Below, one piece after another: positions 1-9,886 of a stretch of 64,000 nt of DNA. A model generated the notes under the pieces. It was not told the DNA's origin. It did not search any database and worked only from the letters and a program-made list of their open reading frames with translations. The DNA lies in NCBI RefSeq assembly GCF_003947415.1, contig NZ_QHKL01000001.1, positions 248,001 to 312,000 on the forward strand. Reading direction: 5' to 3'. Positions within the stretch are counted from its first letter, which is position 1, and the number at the start of each line of letters is the position of its first letter. The position numbers and the translations under genes are program-made. The stretch comes from Amycolatopsis sp. WAC 01376 (GTDB taxonomy: Bacteria; Actinomycetota; Actinomycetes; Mycobacteriales; Pseudonocardiaceae).

Positions 1-29
1 TGCTGGCCACCATCCGAGGGGGCAACTGA
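1..29 (+). CDS. C-terminal tail of an upstream gene (partial)
   Basis: An open frame enters at the window edge and ends LATIRGGN-stop, with the TGA at 27-29 sharing one base with the ATG of the next gene. Its purine-rich end (gaggggg) would also be that gene's ribosome binding site. TGATG overlaps of this kind are typical of cotranscribed type VII secretion genes, so a WXG100-like or other secretion gene upstream is plausible. Eight codons are too few to identify it. Confidence 0.35.
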
Positions 30-1327
30 TGCCGGCAGGACCGCTCACCGCCGACCAGATCTACGAGCAGATCACCAAGGGCGAAGGCGCCGGTTCGCTC
101 TCCGAGGCTCAGCGTGCCGCGTTCAACCTGACCGTCAAGCACCACGAGCGCACGCAGAAGCTCACCGCGCTCACCCAGAAGACCATGGCCGGCTGGCAGG
201 GTGGCGCCAGTGACGCTGCCGCCGACGCGACGAAGCCTGTCGTGGAAGCCGCGTACGACGACGCGATGCATCTGGCCGTGGCGCAGTTCGCCATCAGCTC
301 CCAAATGGACGCGTTCGGCGCGGCCAAGAACTCCGTCAAGCCGGTTCCGCCCGATCAGCCCGCGCCGACCGCCGAGGACGTCAAGGCACTCATGGGCGGC
401 GGCGGCCAGTTCACTTACTGGGACAGGGTCAAGGGGTACCAGGCCGACAGCCAGCACAACATCGACACCTTCGCGAGCTATCACTCGGCCAGCACCGCCA
501 ACGGTGACGAGTTGCCCGCCCAGTACGCGCAGCTCACCGATCCCGGCGGCAGCGTCACGTTGGACGACGGCAGCTCCGGCAAACCGGCGGCGAAGGGCTT
601 CGGCGGTGGCTCCGACGGACGCGAACACGGTGTCGGCGAGCCCTACCGAGGCCCCAGCGGGCCGAGTGGGCCGGCGCCGGGTGGCGCGGCCGACAGCGGT
701 CCTCAGCCCGGGCAAGGCCCCCAGCCAGGTCAGCCTCAGCCGGGCCAGCCGGGTCAGTACCCGAGCCCGCATCAGCCAGTCGGGCAACAACCCGACGACG
801 GGACCCGCGCGAGTTCGTACACGCCGCCCCAGACCACACCGGTCGTGCCGCCGGCGGCGAACCTCGATTTCGGGCCGACCGGCAAGCCGAACCCCACGTA
901 CAACACGCCCGGCGTCTTCCCGCCCGGGTACGGCCCTGGAACGAGCGGGCCCACGCCTTACGGTCCGGGCACGGGTGGCAGGTCGCCCGGGGTGCCGGGC
1001 GGCGGCGGTTTCCGCGGCGGCGTTCCCGGTCCAGGTGGGATAGGCGGGACAGGCGGGCCCGGCCAGCAGTCCGGCATGGGTGGCCGAAGCGGCGCCGGGC
1101 TGCCAGGCGAAGGCGTCGGTGGCCGAGGCACGGCTGGAACGGCCGGGACAGCGGGTCGTGGCGGGGCGAACGGGATGCCGATGGCGCCCGGCGCCGCTCG
1201 CGGGAAGGGCGAGGAGGACAAGGAGAAGAAGGCTCCGGCGTACCTCCAGAACCCGGATCCGGAAGAGACCTTCGGCGGCGACACCGAAAAGCCGACGCCG
1301 CCGGTGATCGGCGAGAAGAAGAAGTAG
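29..1327 (+). CDS. PPE-like, Pro/Gly-rich type VII secretion substrate
   Basis: 432 residues. The first ~110 are Ala-rich and helical with a WQGG turn (W-x-G type, near residue 56), as in PPE/WXG helical hairpins. After that comes a long low-complexity tail of Pro, Gly and Gln (about residues 190-390) and a charged end (KGEEDKEKK). No signal peptide is visible. PPE-type proteins are exported by ESX (type VII) systems after binding an EspG chaperone, and an EspG-like gene follows 27 bp downstream on the same strand. Start: ATG preceded by gagggggc. The tail is poorly conserved in this family, so its role (cell-wall spacer, surface protein) is open. Family assignment rests on N-terminal architecture and context. 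Confidence 0.7.
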   Translation: MPAGPLTADQIYEQITKGEGAGSLSEAQRAAFNLTVKHHERTQKLTALTQKTMAGWQGGASDAAADATKPVVEAAYDDAMHLAVAQFAISSQMDAFGAAKNSVKPVPPDQPAPTAEDVKALMGGGGQFTYWDRVKGYQADSQHNIDTFASYHSASTANGDELPAQYAQLTDPGGSVTLDDGSSGKPAAKGFGGGSDGREHGVGEPYRGPSGPSGPAPGGAADSGPQPGQGPQPGQPQPGQPGQYPSPHQPVGQQPDDGTRASSYTPPQTTPVVPPAANLDFGPTGKPNPTYNTPGVFPPGYGPGTSGPTPYGPGTGGRSPGVPGGGGFRGGVPGPGGIGGTGGPGQQSGMGGRSGAGLPGEGVGGRGTAGTAGTAGRGGANGMPMAPGAARGKGEEDKEKKAPAYLQNPDPEETFGGDTEKPTPPVIGEKKK

Positions 1328-1354
1328 CACCACAGTCGCAGGGGAGGGAGACAC

Positions 1355-2098
1355 GTGGTGCTCGCGCGCCCGGTCGAGATCACGCTCGATACTCTGTTGA
1401 CCGCGTTCCGTCACGCCGGTTGCGGAGATCCGCACCTGATCTTCGCGGGCGGCCTGCGCTACATTCCGCCGTCGTCGCGAAACGGCGAAGACCGAGCGGC
1501 GTTCGAGGAGCTCGGCGGCCTCGGGTTCACCGAGGGCAAGCGGCTGACCAGCGACTTCGAGGACGTCCTGCACATACTCGACCGGCCGAACACCGAGTAC
1601 TACGCGACTGTGAGAACGGAGGCGGAGCAGTACAGCGTGCTCGTCGCCGTGCGCGGGCGCGCCGCGGTGACGGCGATCTGTGAAGGAAACCGGGTGTGGC
1701 TGAAGGGCGTGCGGACCTCCGACCGCGCGGCGGCACTCGTGCTGAACCTGCCCGAGTACCCGCCCGCGCGATTCTCCCCCTTTTCCTTGCCCCAGGACGA
1801 CTTTAAGCTCGACAGCGAAAGCGGTCGCTACGACTCACGAAGCCGGGACGCGCGGTGGCTGGACGACGTCTTCGAGCAGCCCTATTTCGGTGTCGGGTTC
1901 TTCGCCGCGGCCATGCGCCCTGACGGGGGAAGACGCACAGAGGCAACGGACGGCCTGACGTATCTCGACCTCGACGCCGGACGGGTCGCCATGTACGTGA
2001 GCGGGTCTCCCCGGAACCGGTACATCACCGTCCTGCCCGGCGAACCCACGCTACTGGCCCAAAAGGTCGCCGCACTGCGAGCGAGTCTCGACCACTGA
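1355..2098 (+). CDS. EspG-like ESX secretion-associated chaperone
   Basis: 247 residues, a normal length for EspG-family proteins, which hold PE/PPE-type substrates soluble in the cytoplasm before ESX export. It opens with an RPVEITLDTL strand-helix and has no signal peptide or membrane helix. Start is GTG, chosen because ggggagggag ends four bases upstream. It lies 27 bp behind the PPE-like gene, the standard substrate-chaperone arrangement. Its last ~48 bp overlap, tail to tail, the frameshifted regulator on the other strand. EspG assignment is from overall pattern and context rather than a short diagnostic motif. Confidence 0.72.
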   Translation: MVLARPVEITLDTLLTAFRHAGCGDPHLIFAGGLRYIPPSSRNGEDRAAFEELGGLGFTEGKRLTSDFEDVLHILDRPNTEYYATVRTEAEQYSVLVAVRGRAAVTAICEGNRVWLKGVRTSDRAAALVLNLPEYPPARFSPFSLPQDDFKLDSESGRYDSRSRDARWLDDVFEQPYFGVGFFAAAMRPDGGRRTEATDGLTYLDLDAGRVAMYVSGSPRNRYITVLPGEPTLLAQKVAALRASLDH

Positions 2099-2883
2099 CT
2101 CGATCAGGCGCACCGACCGCACCGGATCCAGCGCGACAGCGTCCACAGTGGACTGAAGATAGGGTTCGACATCGCAGGGCCGATGCAGGAACAGTCCGGA
2201 TCGCCGATGTTCCAGATACACCACCGGCCGGGCGTCGCCGAATTCCAGCAGAACGTAGGCACCGCCGGGATGTGCTCCGGCGGCGAAGGGAATGACCCGA
2301 AGTTCGATGGCGGGCCGCTCGGTCAGCGAGACGAGATGCCGAAGCTGATTCGCCATCACCCGTGGCCCACCGACCTGACGGCACAGCGCTCCTTCGTCGA
2401 TATAGGCGACGAACTTCTTCTGCCGTTCCCGCCGCGCTTCGATCGCCGCGCGGCAGAAAGGCCCGCAGCCCTCGCGTAGGAGGGCGTCTGCAGCAGGTCG
2501 GGGACGAGCGTGGTCGCGAAAGAGACGATCCTGCTGGCCTCCTTTTCGTACTGCGCGAGAGTCGTCAACTGGAGAGACACCTCGGCGAACCACCAGGCCC
2601 CGTTGTCGCGGGACAACGAGAGCAGCGCGTCCCGCCGCTCCCCGGTGACCTGGTAGATCGCGAGCAGCGCGGACACCTCCTCGGCGGAAGCTGCGCGCAC
2701 GGCGGTTTCGATCCGGCTGATCGTCGACTGGGACCACGCCAGTTTGTCGGCCACTTCGGTCGCGGCCAATCTGGCGGCCCTCCGCGTGGCTCGAAGTCCA
2801 TCGGCGAGGGCCCTCGCCTGGGGTGTGGGCTTGGGCTTCGGCCTCGCTCCCCTTCTCCAGGCGAGCAAGGATGCCAAGTGCAC
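2051..2883 (-). pseudogene. XRE-family regulator with DUF5753 domain, frameshifted
   Basis: Two frames together make one Streptomyces-type XRE/DUF5753 regulator. From 2883 to about 2470 the frame encodes a helix-turn-helix (ATEVADKLAWSQSTISRIET, residues 41-60) and the start of the ligand-like domain, ending LVPDLLQTPSYARA. It then continues in another frame from about 2470 to 2051 (CRAAIEARRERQKKF... to QCGDLLGQ). The switch needs one missing or two extra bases near 2455-2475. The start is also unclear: the only candidate in frame is GTG at 2883 without a good Shine-Dalgarno, whereas AGAAGGGGAG sits at the place where relatives begin. Such regulators usually have a DUF397 partner; none is next to it. 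A true pseudogene or a sequencing error would both explain this. Confidence 0.75.
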
Positions 2884-3114
2884 GGCGGCAATTCAGCCAC
2901 TCGTGAGTGGCAATTCGCGTTCTCGCGAGGGGTGGTAGTCGTAGCTGTCCTCGTCATCCACCGACGGACGAGGCTTACTCGGCTTCCGCACCAACGGTTC
3001 CGGCCGTACCGCAGGCCTTCACGGACCACCAACCGGTCACGTGCCAGTGAGGTGGTCGCCGTCGCGCGAACCTTCCGACCTGGCCAAACGCGCCTGAAAC
3101 GTGTGTACCCGAAA
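2884..3114. other. Gene-free spacer
   Basis: 231 bp between the regulator remnant and the nuoN terminator. It carries a small inverted repeat at about 2896-2911 (gccactc/gagtggc) and no convincing coding frame. It would have to hold the promoter of the regulator. Confidence 0.5.
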
Positions 3115-3167
3115 CGCGTGAAGGCCCCCTTCCCTCGGCTGAGCCGAGGGAAGGGGGCCTTCACGCG
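3115..3167 (-). terminator. 26-bp perfect inverted repeat, end of nuo operon
   Basis: Arms 3115-3140 and 3142-3167 are perfect reverse complements (core ggcccccttccctcggct) around a single base. It lies 10 bp downstream of the nuoN stop, so it is very likely the operon's terminator or a mRNA 3' stabiliser. There is no U-tract, as usual in actinomycetes. The length and perfection exceed what termination needs and resemble the other extragenic palindromes in the window. Confidence 0.8.
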
Positions 3168-3177
3168 CAAAGAAAAA

Positions 3178-4743
3178 CTACTTGAGTGCGAAGCCGCCGG
3201 AGCCCGCCCAGTCGAGGGCGAACGCCGGGATGAGGCCGAGCACCAGCGTGACGATGACGCCGAGCGTGATCGCGGTGGTGGTGAACGCGCCGGGCACGGT
3301 GACGGTCGGGCCGTCGGGAGCCGGCTCGGAGAAGTACATCAGCACGATCACCCGCAGGTAGAAGAACGCGGCGACGGCGCTGAAGACCAGGGCGACGACG
3401 ACCAGCGGCGCCATCCCGTCGGAAAGGGCCGCCGAGAACACCACGAACTTGCCGACGAACCCACTGGTCAGCGGGATACCGGCCAGCGCGAGCAGCAGGA
3501 AGGTGAACACCGCGGCCAGTACCGGAGACCGTTTCGCCAAACCGGCCCAGGCGGACAGGTGCGTCGCCTCGCCGTTCGAGTCCCGCACCAGCGAGACGAC
3601 ACCGAACGCGGCGAGCGTGGTGAAACCGTAGGCCAGCAGGTAGAACAGCGTGCTCGACAGGCCTTCTTCGGTCATCGCGATCGCGCCCACTAGCAGGAAT
3701 CCGGCGTGCGCGATGGACGAGTAGGCGATCATGCGCTTCACGTCGGTCTGCGTGAGACCCAGCACCGCGCCGATCAGCATCGAGATGATCGCGACGCCCC
3801 ACAGCACGCCGCGCCATTCCCAGCTGGTCGACTCGAACGCCACCGAGAACACCCGCAGGATCCCGCCGAACGCGGCGACCTTGGTGCAGGCACCCATGAA
3901 CGCGGTGACCGGGGTCGGCGCGCCCTGGTAGACGTCCGGGGTCCAGGTGTGGAACGGGCCGACCGAACCCTTGAACAGCAGGCCGACCGCGAGCAGGCCG
4001 AGTCCGGCGAACAGCAGCGTGTCGGAACGGTCCGAGCCGGCGGCGGCGTTCGCGATGTCCGACAGTTTCACGGAGTTCGCGTAGCCGTACAGCAGCGCGA
4101 GACCGTAGAGGAAGAACGCCGACGAGAACGCGCCGAGCAGGAAGTACTTGACCGCCGATTCCTGCGAGAGCAGGCGACGACGCCGCGCGAGACCGCACAT
4201 CAGGTACAACGGCAGGCTCAGCACTTCGAGCGCGATGAACATGGTGAGCAGGTCGTTGGCCGCGACGAACGACATCATGCCGCCGAGCGCGAACAGCGTC
4301 AGCGGGAAGACCTCGGTCTGCATGCCGGTGGTGCCGACCTGCGCGCGGTCCTGCAGCGTGCCCGGCCGGATGCCTGCCTGCGCGACGAACGCGCCGCCCG
4401 GTTCGACCGAGCGGTCCGCGATCAGCAGCACCGCGCCCAGCGCCAGCGCCAGCAGCGTGCCCCACAGGAACAGCGACGGCCGGTCGACGGCGATCGCGCC
4501 GCTGAAGGTCGTGATGCCTGCCTTCGGGGCGGACGAACTGGCGTACCAGACCAGGAAGACGCCCGCCGCCCCGATCCCGACCAGTGACAGGAAGACCTGC
4601 GACGGCCACCGCATGTGCTTGGGCAGGAAGGCCTCGAACAGCACGCTGACACACGCGGCGCCGAGGATGATCAGGATCGGCGTGACAGCGAAGTAGTCGA
4701 TCGACGGCACCTGCACCGGTGGCGCCTGAGTCAAGAAGAGCAC
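3178..4743 (-). CDS. nuoN: NADH-quinone oxidoreductase subunit N
   Basis: 521 residues, a polytopic antiporter-like (MrpD-related) subunit in the membrane arm of complex I; it forms one of the proton channels coupled to NADH oxidation. Multiple hydrophobic helices; the conserved TDVKRMIAYSSIAHAG segment and the channel-lining lysines of the family are visible, as is FHTWTPDVYQGAP. GTG start. Last gene of the nuo operon, 3 bp behind nuoM, followed by a long hairpin. Confidence 0.97.
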   Translation of the reverse strand: MLFLTQAPPVQVPSIDYFAVTPILIILGAACVSVLFEAFLPKHMRWPSQVFLSLVGIGAAGVFLVWYASSSAPKAGITTFSGAIAVDRPSLFLWGTLLALALGAVLLIADRSVEPGGAFVAQAGIRPGTLQDRAQVGTTGMQTEVFPLTLFALGGMMSFVAANDLLTMFIALEVLSLPLYLMCGLARRRRLLSQESAVKYFLLGAFSSAFFLYGLALLYGYANSVKLSDIANAAAGSDRSDTLLFAGLGLLAVGLLFKGSVGPFHTWTPDVYQGAPTPVTAFMGACTKVAAFGGILRVFSVAFESTSWEWRGVLWGVAIISMLIGAVLGLTQTDVKRMIAYSSIAHAGFLLVGAIAMTEEGLSSTLFYLLAYGFTTLAAFGVVSLVRDSNGEATHLSAWAGLAKRSPVLAAVFTFLLLALAGIPLTSGFVGKFVVFSAALSDGMAPLVVVALVFSAVAAFFYLRVIVLMYFSEPAPDGPTVTVPGAFTTTAITLGVIVTLVLGLIPAFALDWAGSGGFALK

Positions 4744-4746
4744 GGT

Positions 4747-6297
4747 TTACTTGCCTCCCTGCACGGACGACATCGTCGCCTGCACCGACGGGGTGATCGT
4801 GTCGAGCACCGGCTTGGGGTAGAACCCGAGCGCGATGATCAGCACGACCATCGGCGCCAGGATCGCGATCTCCCGGCCGCCGAGGTCCTTGATTGCTTTG
4901 GTCGCCCCGAGTTCGGGAGCGATCGCCGTGCCAGGACCACCGCCGGCGCCGATGAGGGCGTCTCCGCGGACGGGGCCCTGCATGACGCGCTGGTAGAGCC
5001 AGAGCACGTACGCCGCGGCCAGCACCATGCCGACCGTCGCGATGATCGTGTACACCGGGTAGTCCACAAAGGATCCCAGCAGCACCAGGAACTCACTGAT
5101 GAAGGAGTTGGTGCCGGGCAGGGACAAAGTGGACAGACCGGCGATGAGCAGCATCCCGCCGAGCAGCGGGGTCACCTTCGCCATGCCGCCGTAGTCGGAG
5201 ATCCGGGTGGACCCACCGCGCATCACGATGAGGCCGACGACCACGATCAGCATGCCGGTGGCGAGGCTGTGGTTGAGCATGTACGACACCGAGCCGACCA
5301 TCGCCTGCTCGTTGAAGGTGAAGATGCCCATCGCGATGAAGCCGAAGTGGGCGATCGACACGTAGGCGATGAACCGCTTCATGTCGCGCTGCCCGGCCGC
5401 GAGGATCGAGCCGTAAAGGATACCCGCGACGGCGAGGACCAGCACCCACGGCGCGAGTTCCTTGCTGGCCTCCGGGAACATCGGAAGGCAGTAGCGCAGG
5501 AAGCCGAACGTGCCGACCTTGTCCAGCACGCCGACCAGCAGCACCGCGACGCCGATGGGAGCCTGGCCCGCGGCGTCCGGGAGCCAGGTGTGGAACGGCA
5601 CCAAAGGGGCCTTGATCGCGAACGCGAGGAAGAACCCGATGAACAGCCAGATCTGCGTCCCCAGCGGGGCGTCGCGGACGACCGTGACGAGCGTTTCCCA
5701 GTCGAAGGTGCCCTTGCCGAGTTCGTCCGACGCCATCGAGTACGCCCCGATGGCCGAGGCCAGCATGATCAGGCCGCCGAGGAACGAGTACAGGAAGAAC
5801 TTGACCGCCGCGTACTGCCGGTTCGCGCCGCCGTAGCCGCCGATCAGGAAGTACATCGGGATCAGCATGATCTCGAACAGCACGTAGAACAGGAAGACGT
5901 CGGTCGCGGCGAACACCGCGATGGTCAGCGCCTCCTGCACCAGGATCAGCGAGAGGAACCCGCCGGCCGAGCGTCCGGCCGGGAGCTTGTCGGTCAGGCC
6001 CAGCGCGCCGACCACGATCGGCACCAGCAGGCCGATGACCGCGATCATCACCAGCGCGATGCCGTCGATGCCGAACGAGATGTGGATGCCGAAGTTCGGG
6101 ATCCAGTCCATCGAGGACTTCTGCTGGATCCGGTCCCCCGAGGGCACGTAGCTCGCCCACATCGGGATCACCAGCAGGAACGTCAGGAGCGACACCACGA
6201 GCGCGGTGAGCGTCGCCAGCCTGTCGTTCTTCTTCATCCCCGCGACGACCGCGGCGCCGGCCAGCGGCAGCAGGATGGTTGCGAGTACCCAGGTCAT
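4747..6297 (-). CDS. nuoM: NADH-quinone oxidoreductase subunit M
   Basis: 516 residues, about 14 membrane helices, antiporter-like proton-pumping subunit of complex I. Diagnostic segments: PFHTWLPDAAGQAP, GQRDMKRFIAYVSIAHFG and GTNSFISEFLVLLG. The ATG overlaps the nuoL stop by one base (TGATG on the minus strand), so translation is probably coupled. Standard order L-M-N. Confidence 0.97.
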   Translation of the reverse strand: MTWVLATILLPLAGAAVVAGMKKNDRLATLTALVVSLLTFLLVIPMWASYVPSGDRIQQKSSMDWIPNFGIHISFGIDGIALVMIAVIGLLVPIVVGALGLTDKLPAGRSAGGFLSLILVQEALTIAVFAATDVFLFYVLFEIMLIPMYFLIGGYGGANRQYAAVKFFLYSFLGGLIMLASAIGAYSMASDELGKGTFDWETLVTVVRDAPLGTQIWLFIGFFLAFAIKAPLVPFHTWLPDAAGQAPIGVAVLLVGVLDKVGTFGFLRYCLPMFPEASKELAPWVLVLAVAGILYGSILAAGQRDMKRFIAYVSIAHFGFIAMGIFTFNEQAMVGSVSYMLNHSLATGMLIVVVGLIVMRGGSTRISDYGGMAKVTPLLGGMLLIAGLSTLSLPGTNSFISEFLVLLGSFVDYPVYTIIATVGMVLAAAYVLWLYQRVMQGPVRGDALIGAGGGPGTAIAPELGATKAIKDLGGREIAILAPMVVLIIALGFYPKPVLDTITPSVQATMSSVQGGK

Positions 6298-8195
6298 CAG
6301 GAGAACCTCACCAGCAGGAGTGCCGCCAGAAGCAGGAATGTGCCGCCCAGCATGGACAGTGCGTACGAGCGGACGAAGCCGGTCTGAAGGCGGCGCAGGC
6401 GCCCGGATCCGCCGCCGAGTGCGGCGGCGAGGCCGTTGACCGCGCCGTCGACCCCGCGGTTGTCCACGTAGACCAGTGCGCGGGCGAGCCAGGTGCCCGG
6501 ACGGGCGACCAGCGTCTCGTTCAGGGTGTTGCCGTAGAGGTCGTTGCGCGCGGCCTTGACCACGGCGGAGACCCGCTCGGGCCGTTCCACCGGAACGTCC
6601 TTACGCCCGACGAAGAGCCACGCGGCCACCGCGCCGAGGACGGACAGCGCCACGGTGAGGAACGGGACCAGCAGATGCGGGATGACGCTGTGGCCACCCT
6701 CCTCGAGCGGTCCGACCACCGGGGCGAGCCATTCGGCGAACCGGTCGCCGAGGGCGAAGAACGCACCGGCGCCGATCGAACCGACGGCCAGGATGATCAT
6801 CGGCCACTTCATCACCGCCGGCGATTCGTGCGGGTGGAAGTCGCGGCCGTCGCTGGACTTGATCTCCTTCCAGCGTTCCTTGCCGAAGAAGGTCATCACC
6901 ATCAGGCGCGTCATGTAGAACGCGGTGAGCCCGGCGCCGAGCAGTGCCGCGCCGCCCATCACCCAGCCGCGCCAGCCGCCCTGGCTCAGCGCCGCTTCGA
7001 TGATCGCGTCCTTGGTGAAGAAGCCGGACAGCGGTGGGATGCCGATCAGGGCGAGGTAACCGAGCGCGAAGGTCCAGAAGGTGACCGGCATGTGCTTGCG
7101 CAGCCCGCCGTACTTCCGCATGTCGACCTCGTCGTTCATGGCGTGCATGACCGAACCGGCCCCGAGGAACAGCCCCGCCTTGAAGAAACCGTGTGCGACC
7201 AGGTGCATGATGCCGAGCGCGTAGGCGATCGGCCCGAGGCCGACGGCCAGCATCATGTACCCGATCTGGCTGACCGTGGAGTACGCCAGGACCTTCTTGA
7301 TGTCGTCGTAGGCGCAGCCGATGATGCACCCGATCAGGAGCGTGACCGTACCGACGAGGGTGACGATCAGGCGGCCGTCCGGGGTGGCGTTGAAGATCTC
7401 GTGCGCGCGGGCGACCAGGTAGACGCCGGCGGTGACCATCGTCGCCGCGTGGATGAGGGCCGAGACCGGGGTCGGGCCCTCCATCGCGTCCGGAAGCCAT
7501 GCCTGCAACGGGAACTGACCGGATTTACCGCAGGCGCCCAGCAGCAGCAGGATCGCGATGGCGGTGATCGCGCCGGTCGGGATCTTGTCGATCGCGCCGA
7601 AGACCTCGGCGTAACCGGTGCTCCCGACGTACTTGAACATCAGGAAGATCGCCAGCGCGAGCCCGACGTCACCGACGCGGTTCATCAGGAACGCCTTCTT
7701 CGCCGCGGTGGCCGCGGACGGGCGGTCCTGGTACCAGCCGATGAGCAGGTACGACGCGAGACCGACGCCTTCCCAGCCGAGGTACAGCGTCACGAAGCTG
7801 TTGCCCAGCACCAGGATCAGCATCGAGGCGACGAACAGGTTGAGGTACGCGAAGAACCTCGACCGATCGCGGTCCTCGGCCATGTAGCCGATCGAGTAGA
7901 AGTGGATCAGCATGCCGACGCCGGTGATCAGCAGCACGAACGTCAGCGAAAGCGCGTCGATCCGGAGCCCGAAGTCGACCTGCAGCGCCGAAACCGGGAT
8001 CCAGGAGAACAGTTTGACGTCCGCGACGTTCTTCGTGTCGGCCGTGAAGAAGAGGATCAGGCCGTACACAAAGGACAGTGAGACGGTCGCGCTGCCGAGG
8101 AGGTGTCCCCAGCCCCTGGCTCGTTTACCGGCCAGCAGAAGGATCAGTGCGCCAAGAGCCGGGAAGGCCACCAGCAGCCACGATGATGCGGTCAC
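6297..8195 (-). CDS. nuoL: NADH-quinone oxidoreductase subunit L
   Basis: 632 residues, the largest antiporter-like subunit, at the distal end of the membrane arm, with the long C-terminal lateral helix expected after about residue 500. Family segments [16 protein letters not shown] ([12 protein letters not shown]), [21 protein letters not shown] and [18 protein letters not shown] are present, as is the [10 protein letters not shown] helix. Starts 10 bp after nuoK. Confidence 0.97.
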   Translation of the reverse strand: MTASSWLLVAFPALGALILLLAGKRARGWGHLLGSATVSLSFVYGLILFFTADTKNVADVKLFSWIPVSALQVDFGLRIDALSLTFVLLITGVGMLIHFYSIGYMAEDRDRSRFFAYLNLFVASMLILVLGNSFVTLYLGWEGVGLASYLLIGWYQDRPSAATAAKKAFLMNRVGDVGLALAIFLMFKYVGSTGYAEVFGAIDKIPTGAITAIAILLLLGACGKSGQFPLQAWLPDAMEGPTPVSALIHAATMVTAGVYLVARAHEIFNATPDGRLIVTLVGTVTLLIGCIIGCAYDDIKKVLAYSTVSQIGYMMLAVGLGPIAYALGIMHLVAHGFFKAGLFLGAGSVMHAMNDEVDMRKYGGLRKHMPVTFWTFALGYLALIGIPPLSGFFTKDAIIEAALSQGGWRGWVMGGAALLGAGLTAFYMTRLMVMTFFGKERWKEIKSSDGRDFHPHESPAVMKWPMIILAVGSIGAGAFFALGDRFAEWLAPVVGPLEEGGHSVIPHLLVPFLTVALSVLGAVAAWLFVGRKDVPVERPERVSAVVKAARNDLYGNTLNETLVARPGTWLARALVYVDNRGVDGAVNGLAAALGGGSGRLRRLQTGFVRSYALSMLGGTFLLLAALLLVRFS

Positions 8196-8205
8196 TCTTG
8201 AACCC

Positions 8206-8505
8206 CTAGTACTTCAGCAGGTTGGTGTCGTCGACCGAGGCCGAGCGCCGGGTGCGGAAGATCGCCATGATGATCGCCAGCCCCACCACGACCTCCGCGG
8301 CGGCCACGACCATCACGAAGAACGCCATCACCTGACCGTCGAGCGACCCGTTGATCCGGGCGAACGTGACCAGGGACAGGTTCGCCGCGTTCAGCATCAG
8401 CTCGATGCACATGAACACGACGATCGCGTTGCGGCGCACCAGCACCCCGACCGCGCCGATGGTGAACAGCAGCGCGGACAGGAGCAGGTAGTACGTCGGG
8501 GTCAT
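8206..8505 (-). CDS. nuoK: NADH-quinone oxidoreductase subunit K
   Basis: 99 residues, three membrane helices, the usual length. The conserved acidic residues of the E-channel appear in helices 2 and 3 ([12 protein letters not shown] and [11 protein letters not shown]). ATG overlaps the nuoJ stop by four bases. Confidence 0.96.
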   Translation of the reverse strand: MTPTYYLLLSALLFTIGAVGVLVRRNAIVVFMCIELMLNAANLSLVTFARINGSLDGQVMAFFVMVVAAAEVVVGLAIIMAIFRTRRSASVDDTNLLKY

Positions 8506-9347
8506 TCCTTCTCCCCTTCAGGCTTGCCCACGAGAGCGTGTGCGTCGGGGCCTTCGGTCGAACCCGCGACCTGCTTGCGCTCGTCTTCCAGCCGGGAGGC
8601 CGAAGTGGACTCGATGATGTCCGAGAGCGACTCCGGCGCGATCGAGCCGTCCGGCAGCAGCGCCGGGGTGGCGATCGAGTTGGCGGTCGCGAAGACACCC
8701 GGGCCGGGCAGCGGCGAAGGCCGGTCGTGCTTACCGGTGAACCGGTCGACGACGAGTTCCTTCTGGTTCTTCTTGCCGCCCTTGGCGTGCCGGTCGGTGA
8801 AGGCGAGCACCATCGCGCCGAGCGCGGCGGTGATCAGCAGCGCCGAGGTGAGCTCGAACGGGAACAGGTACTTGGTGAAGATGAGCCGTCCCAGGCCGCC
8901 GGGGCCGCCGCCGTCGAGGCTCGCCGGGTCGAGCGGCATCGCCGGGGTGACGTTGGCCAGCGAGCGGGCGAGACCGGCCGCGAGCAGCCCGCCGACGCCG
9001 ATGCCGAGCAGGGTCGCCATGACCCGCTGGCCGCGCAGGACTTCGACGACCGAATCCGAGCTCTCCCTGCCGACCATCATCAGCACGAACAGGAACAGCA
9101 TCATGATCGCGCCGGTGTAGACGATGATCTGCGTGAAGCCGAGGAACGGCGCCTGCTGGATCATGTACAGCGCGCCGAGACACAGCATCGTGAGGACCAG
9201 CCACAGCGCCGAGTGCACGGCGTTGCGGGAGAAGACCATGCCGAGCGCGACGGCGAGCGCGAGCGGGCCGAGCACCCAGAACGCGATGGTCTCGCCGGTG
9301 GTGATCCCGGCCGAAACGTCCGTCTGGGCGAGGAAAGCCGTGATCAC
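8502..9347 (-). CDS. nuoJ: NADH-quinone oxidoreductase subunit J
   Basis: 281 residues. The N-terminal ~200 residues hold five membrane helices, including [20 protein letters not shown] with the flexible helix-3 region of the E-channel. A ~75-residue hydrophilic tail follows, longer than in E. coli and common in actinomycetes. Start is GTG at 9347: the open frame continues upstream only because it runs through nuoI in another phase, and GTGA makes a four-base overlap with the nuoI stop. Confidence 0.95.
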   Translation of the reverse strand: MITAFLAQTDVSAGITTGETIAFWVLGPLALAVALGMVFSRNAVHSALWLVLTMLCLGALYMIQQAPFLGFTQIIVYTGAIMMLFLFVLMMVGRESSDSVVEVLRGQRVMATLLGIGVGGLLAAGLARSLANVTPAMPLDPASLDGGGPGGLGRLIFTKYLFPFELTSALLITAALGAMVLAFTDRHAKGGKKNQKELVVDRFTGKHDRPSPLPGPGVFATANSIATPALLPDGSIAPESLSDIIESTSASRLEDERKQVAGSTEGPDAHALVGKPEGEKE

Positions 9348-9886
9348 TGGACGGCCTCCGTGTTCTCGGCGGGCTTCGGGCGCGCGAGTTCGGGACCGTT
9401 GACGTAGTAGTCCTGCTCGTTGTCGCCCAGCCGCATCGGGTGCGGCGGCTGCTCCATACCGGGCAGCAGCGGCGCGAGGAGGTCTTCCTTCGTGTAGATC
9501 AACCGCTGCCGGTCGTCGTCGGCCAGCTCGTAGAAGTTGATCATCGTCAGGGACCGGGTGGGGCAGGCCTCGACGCACAACCCGCAGCCGATGCAGCGCA
9601 GGTAGTTGATCTGGTAGTCGGCGCCGTACCGCTCACCGGGCGAGAAGCGTGCCTCTTCGGTGTTGTCGCCGCCTTCGACGAAGATCGCGTCCGCCGGGCA
9701 GGCCCACGCGCACAGCTCGCAGCCGACGCATTTCTCCAGCCCGTCCGGATGCCGGTTCAGCTGGTGCCTGCCGTGGTAACGCGGAGCGGCGGGGGCGCCT
9801 GCCTCCGGGTACTCCTCGGTGGCGACCTTCTTGAACATCATCCCGAAGGTGACACCGAAACCCTTGATGGGATCAAACATCCCCAT
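9344..9886 (-). CDS. nuoI: NADH-quinone oxidoreductase subunit I, 8Fe ferredoxin
   Basis: 180 residues, peripheral-arm subunit carrying clusters N6a and N6b that pass electrons towards N2 in NuoB. Two complete C-x2-C-x2-C-x3-CP motifs: C53, C56, C59, C63 and C98, C101, C104, C108. Start ATG at 9886 (MGMFDPIKG), with ggaggc upstream and an overlap of 14 bp with nuoH; a second ATG at 9880 is possible. The extra codons upstream of 9886 are Arg-rich read-through of nuoH. Confidence 0.96.
   Translation of the reverse strand: MGMFDPIKGFGVTFGMMFKKVATEEYPEAGAPAAPRYHGRHQLNRHPDGLEKCVGCELCAWACPADAIFVEGGDNTEEARFSPGERYGADYQINYLRCIGCGLCVEACPTRSLTMINFYELADDDRQRLIYTKEDLLAPLLPGMEQPPHPMRLGDNEQDYYVNGPELARPKPAENTEAVQ

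Noticed and set aside
4615..8081. Long plus-strand frames of 590 and 600 codons opposite nuoM and nuoL
   Set aside because: Rich in His, Arg, Asp and Gln with no fold or motif; mirror image of GC-rich coding on the other strand, where nuoM and nuoL are certain.
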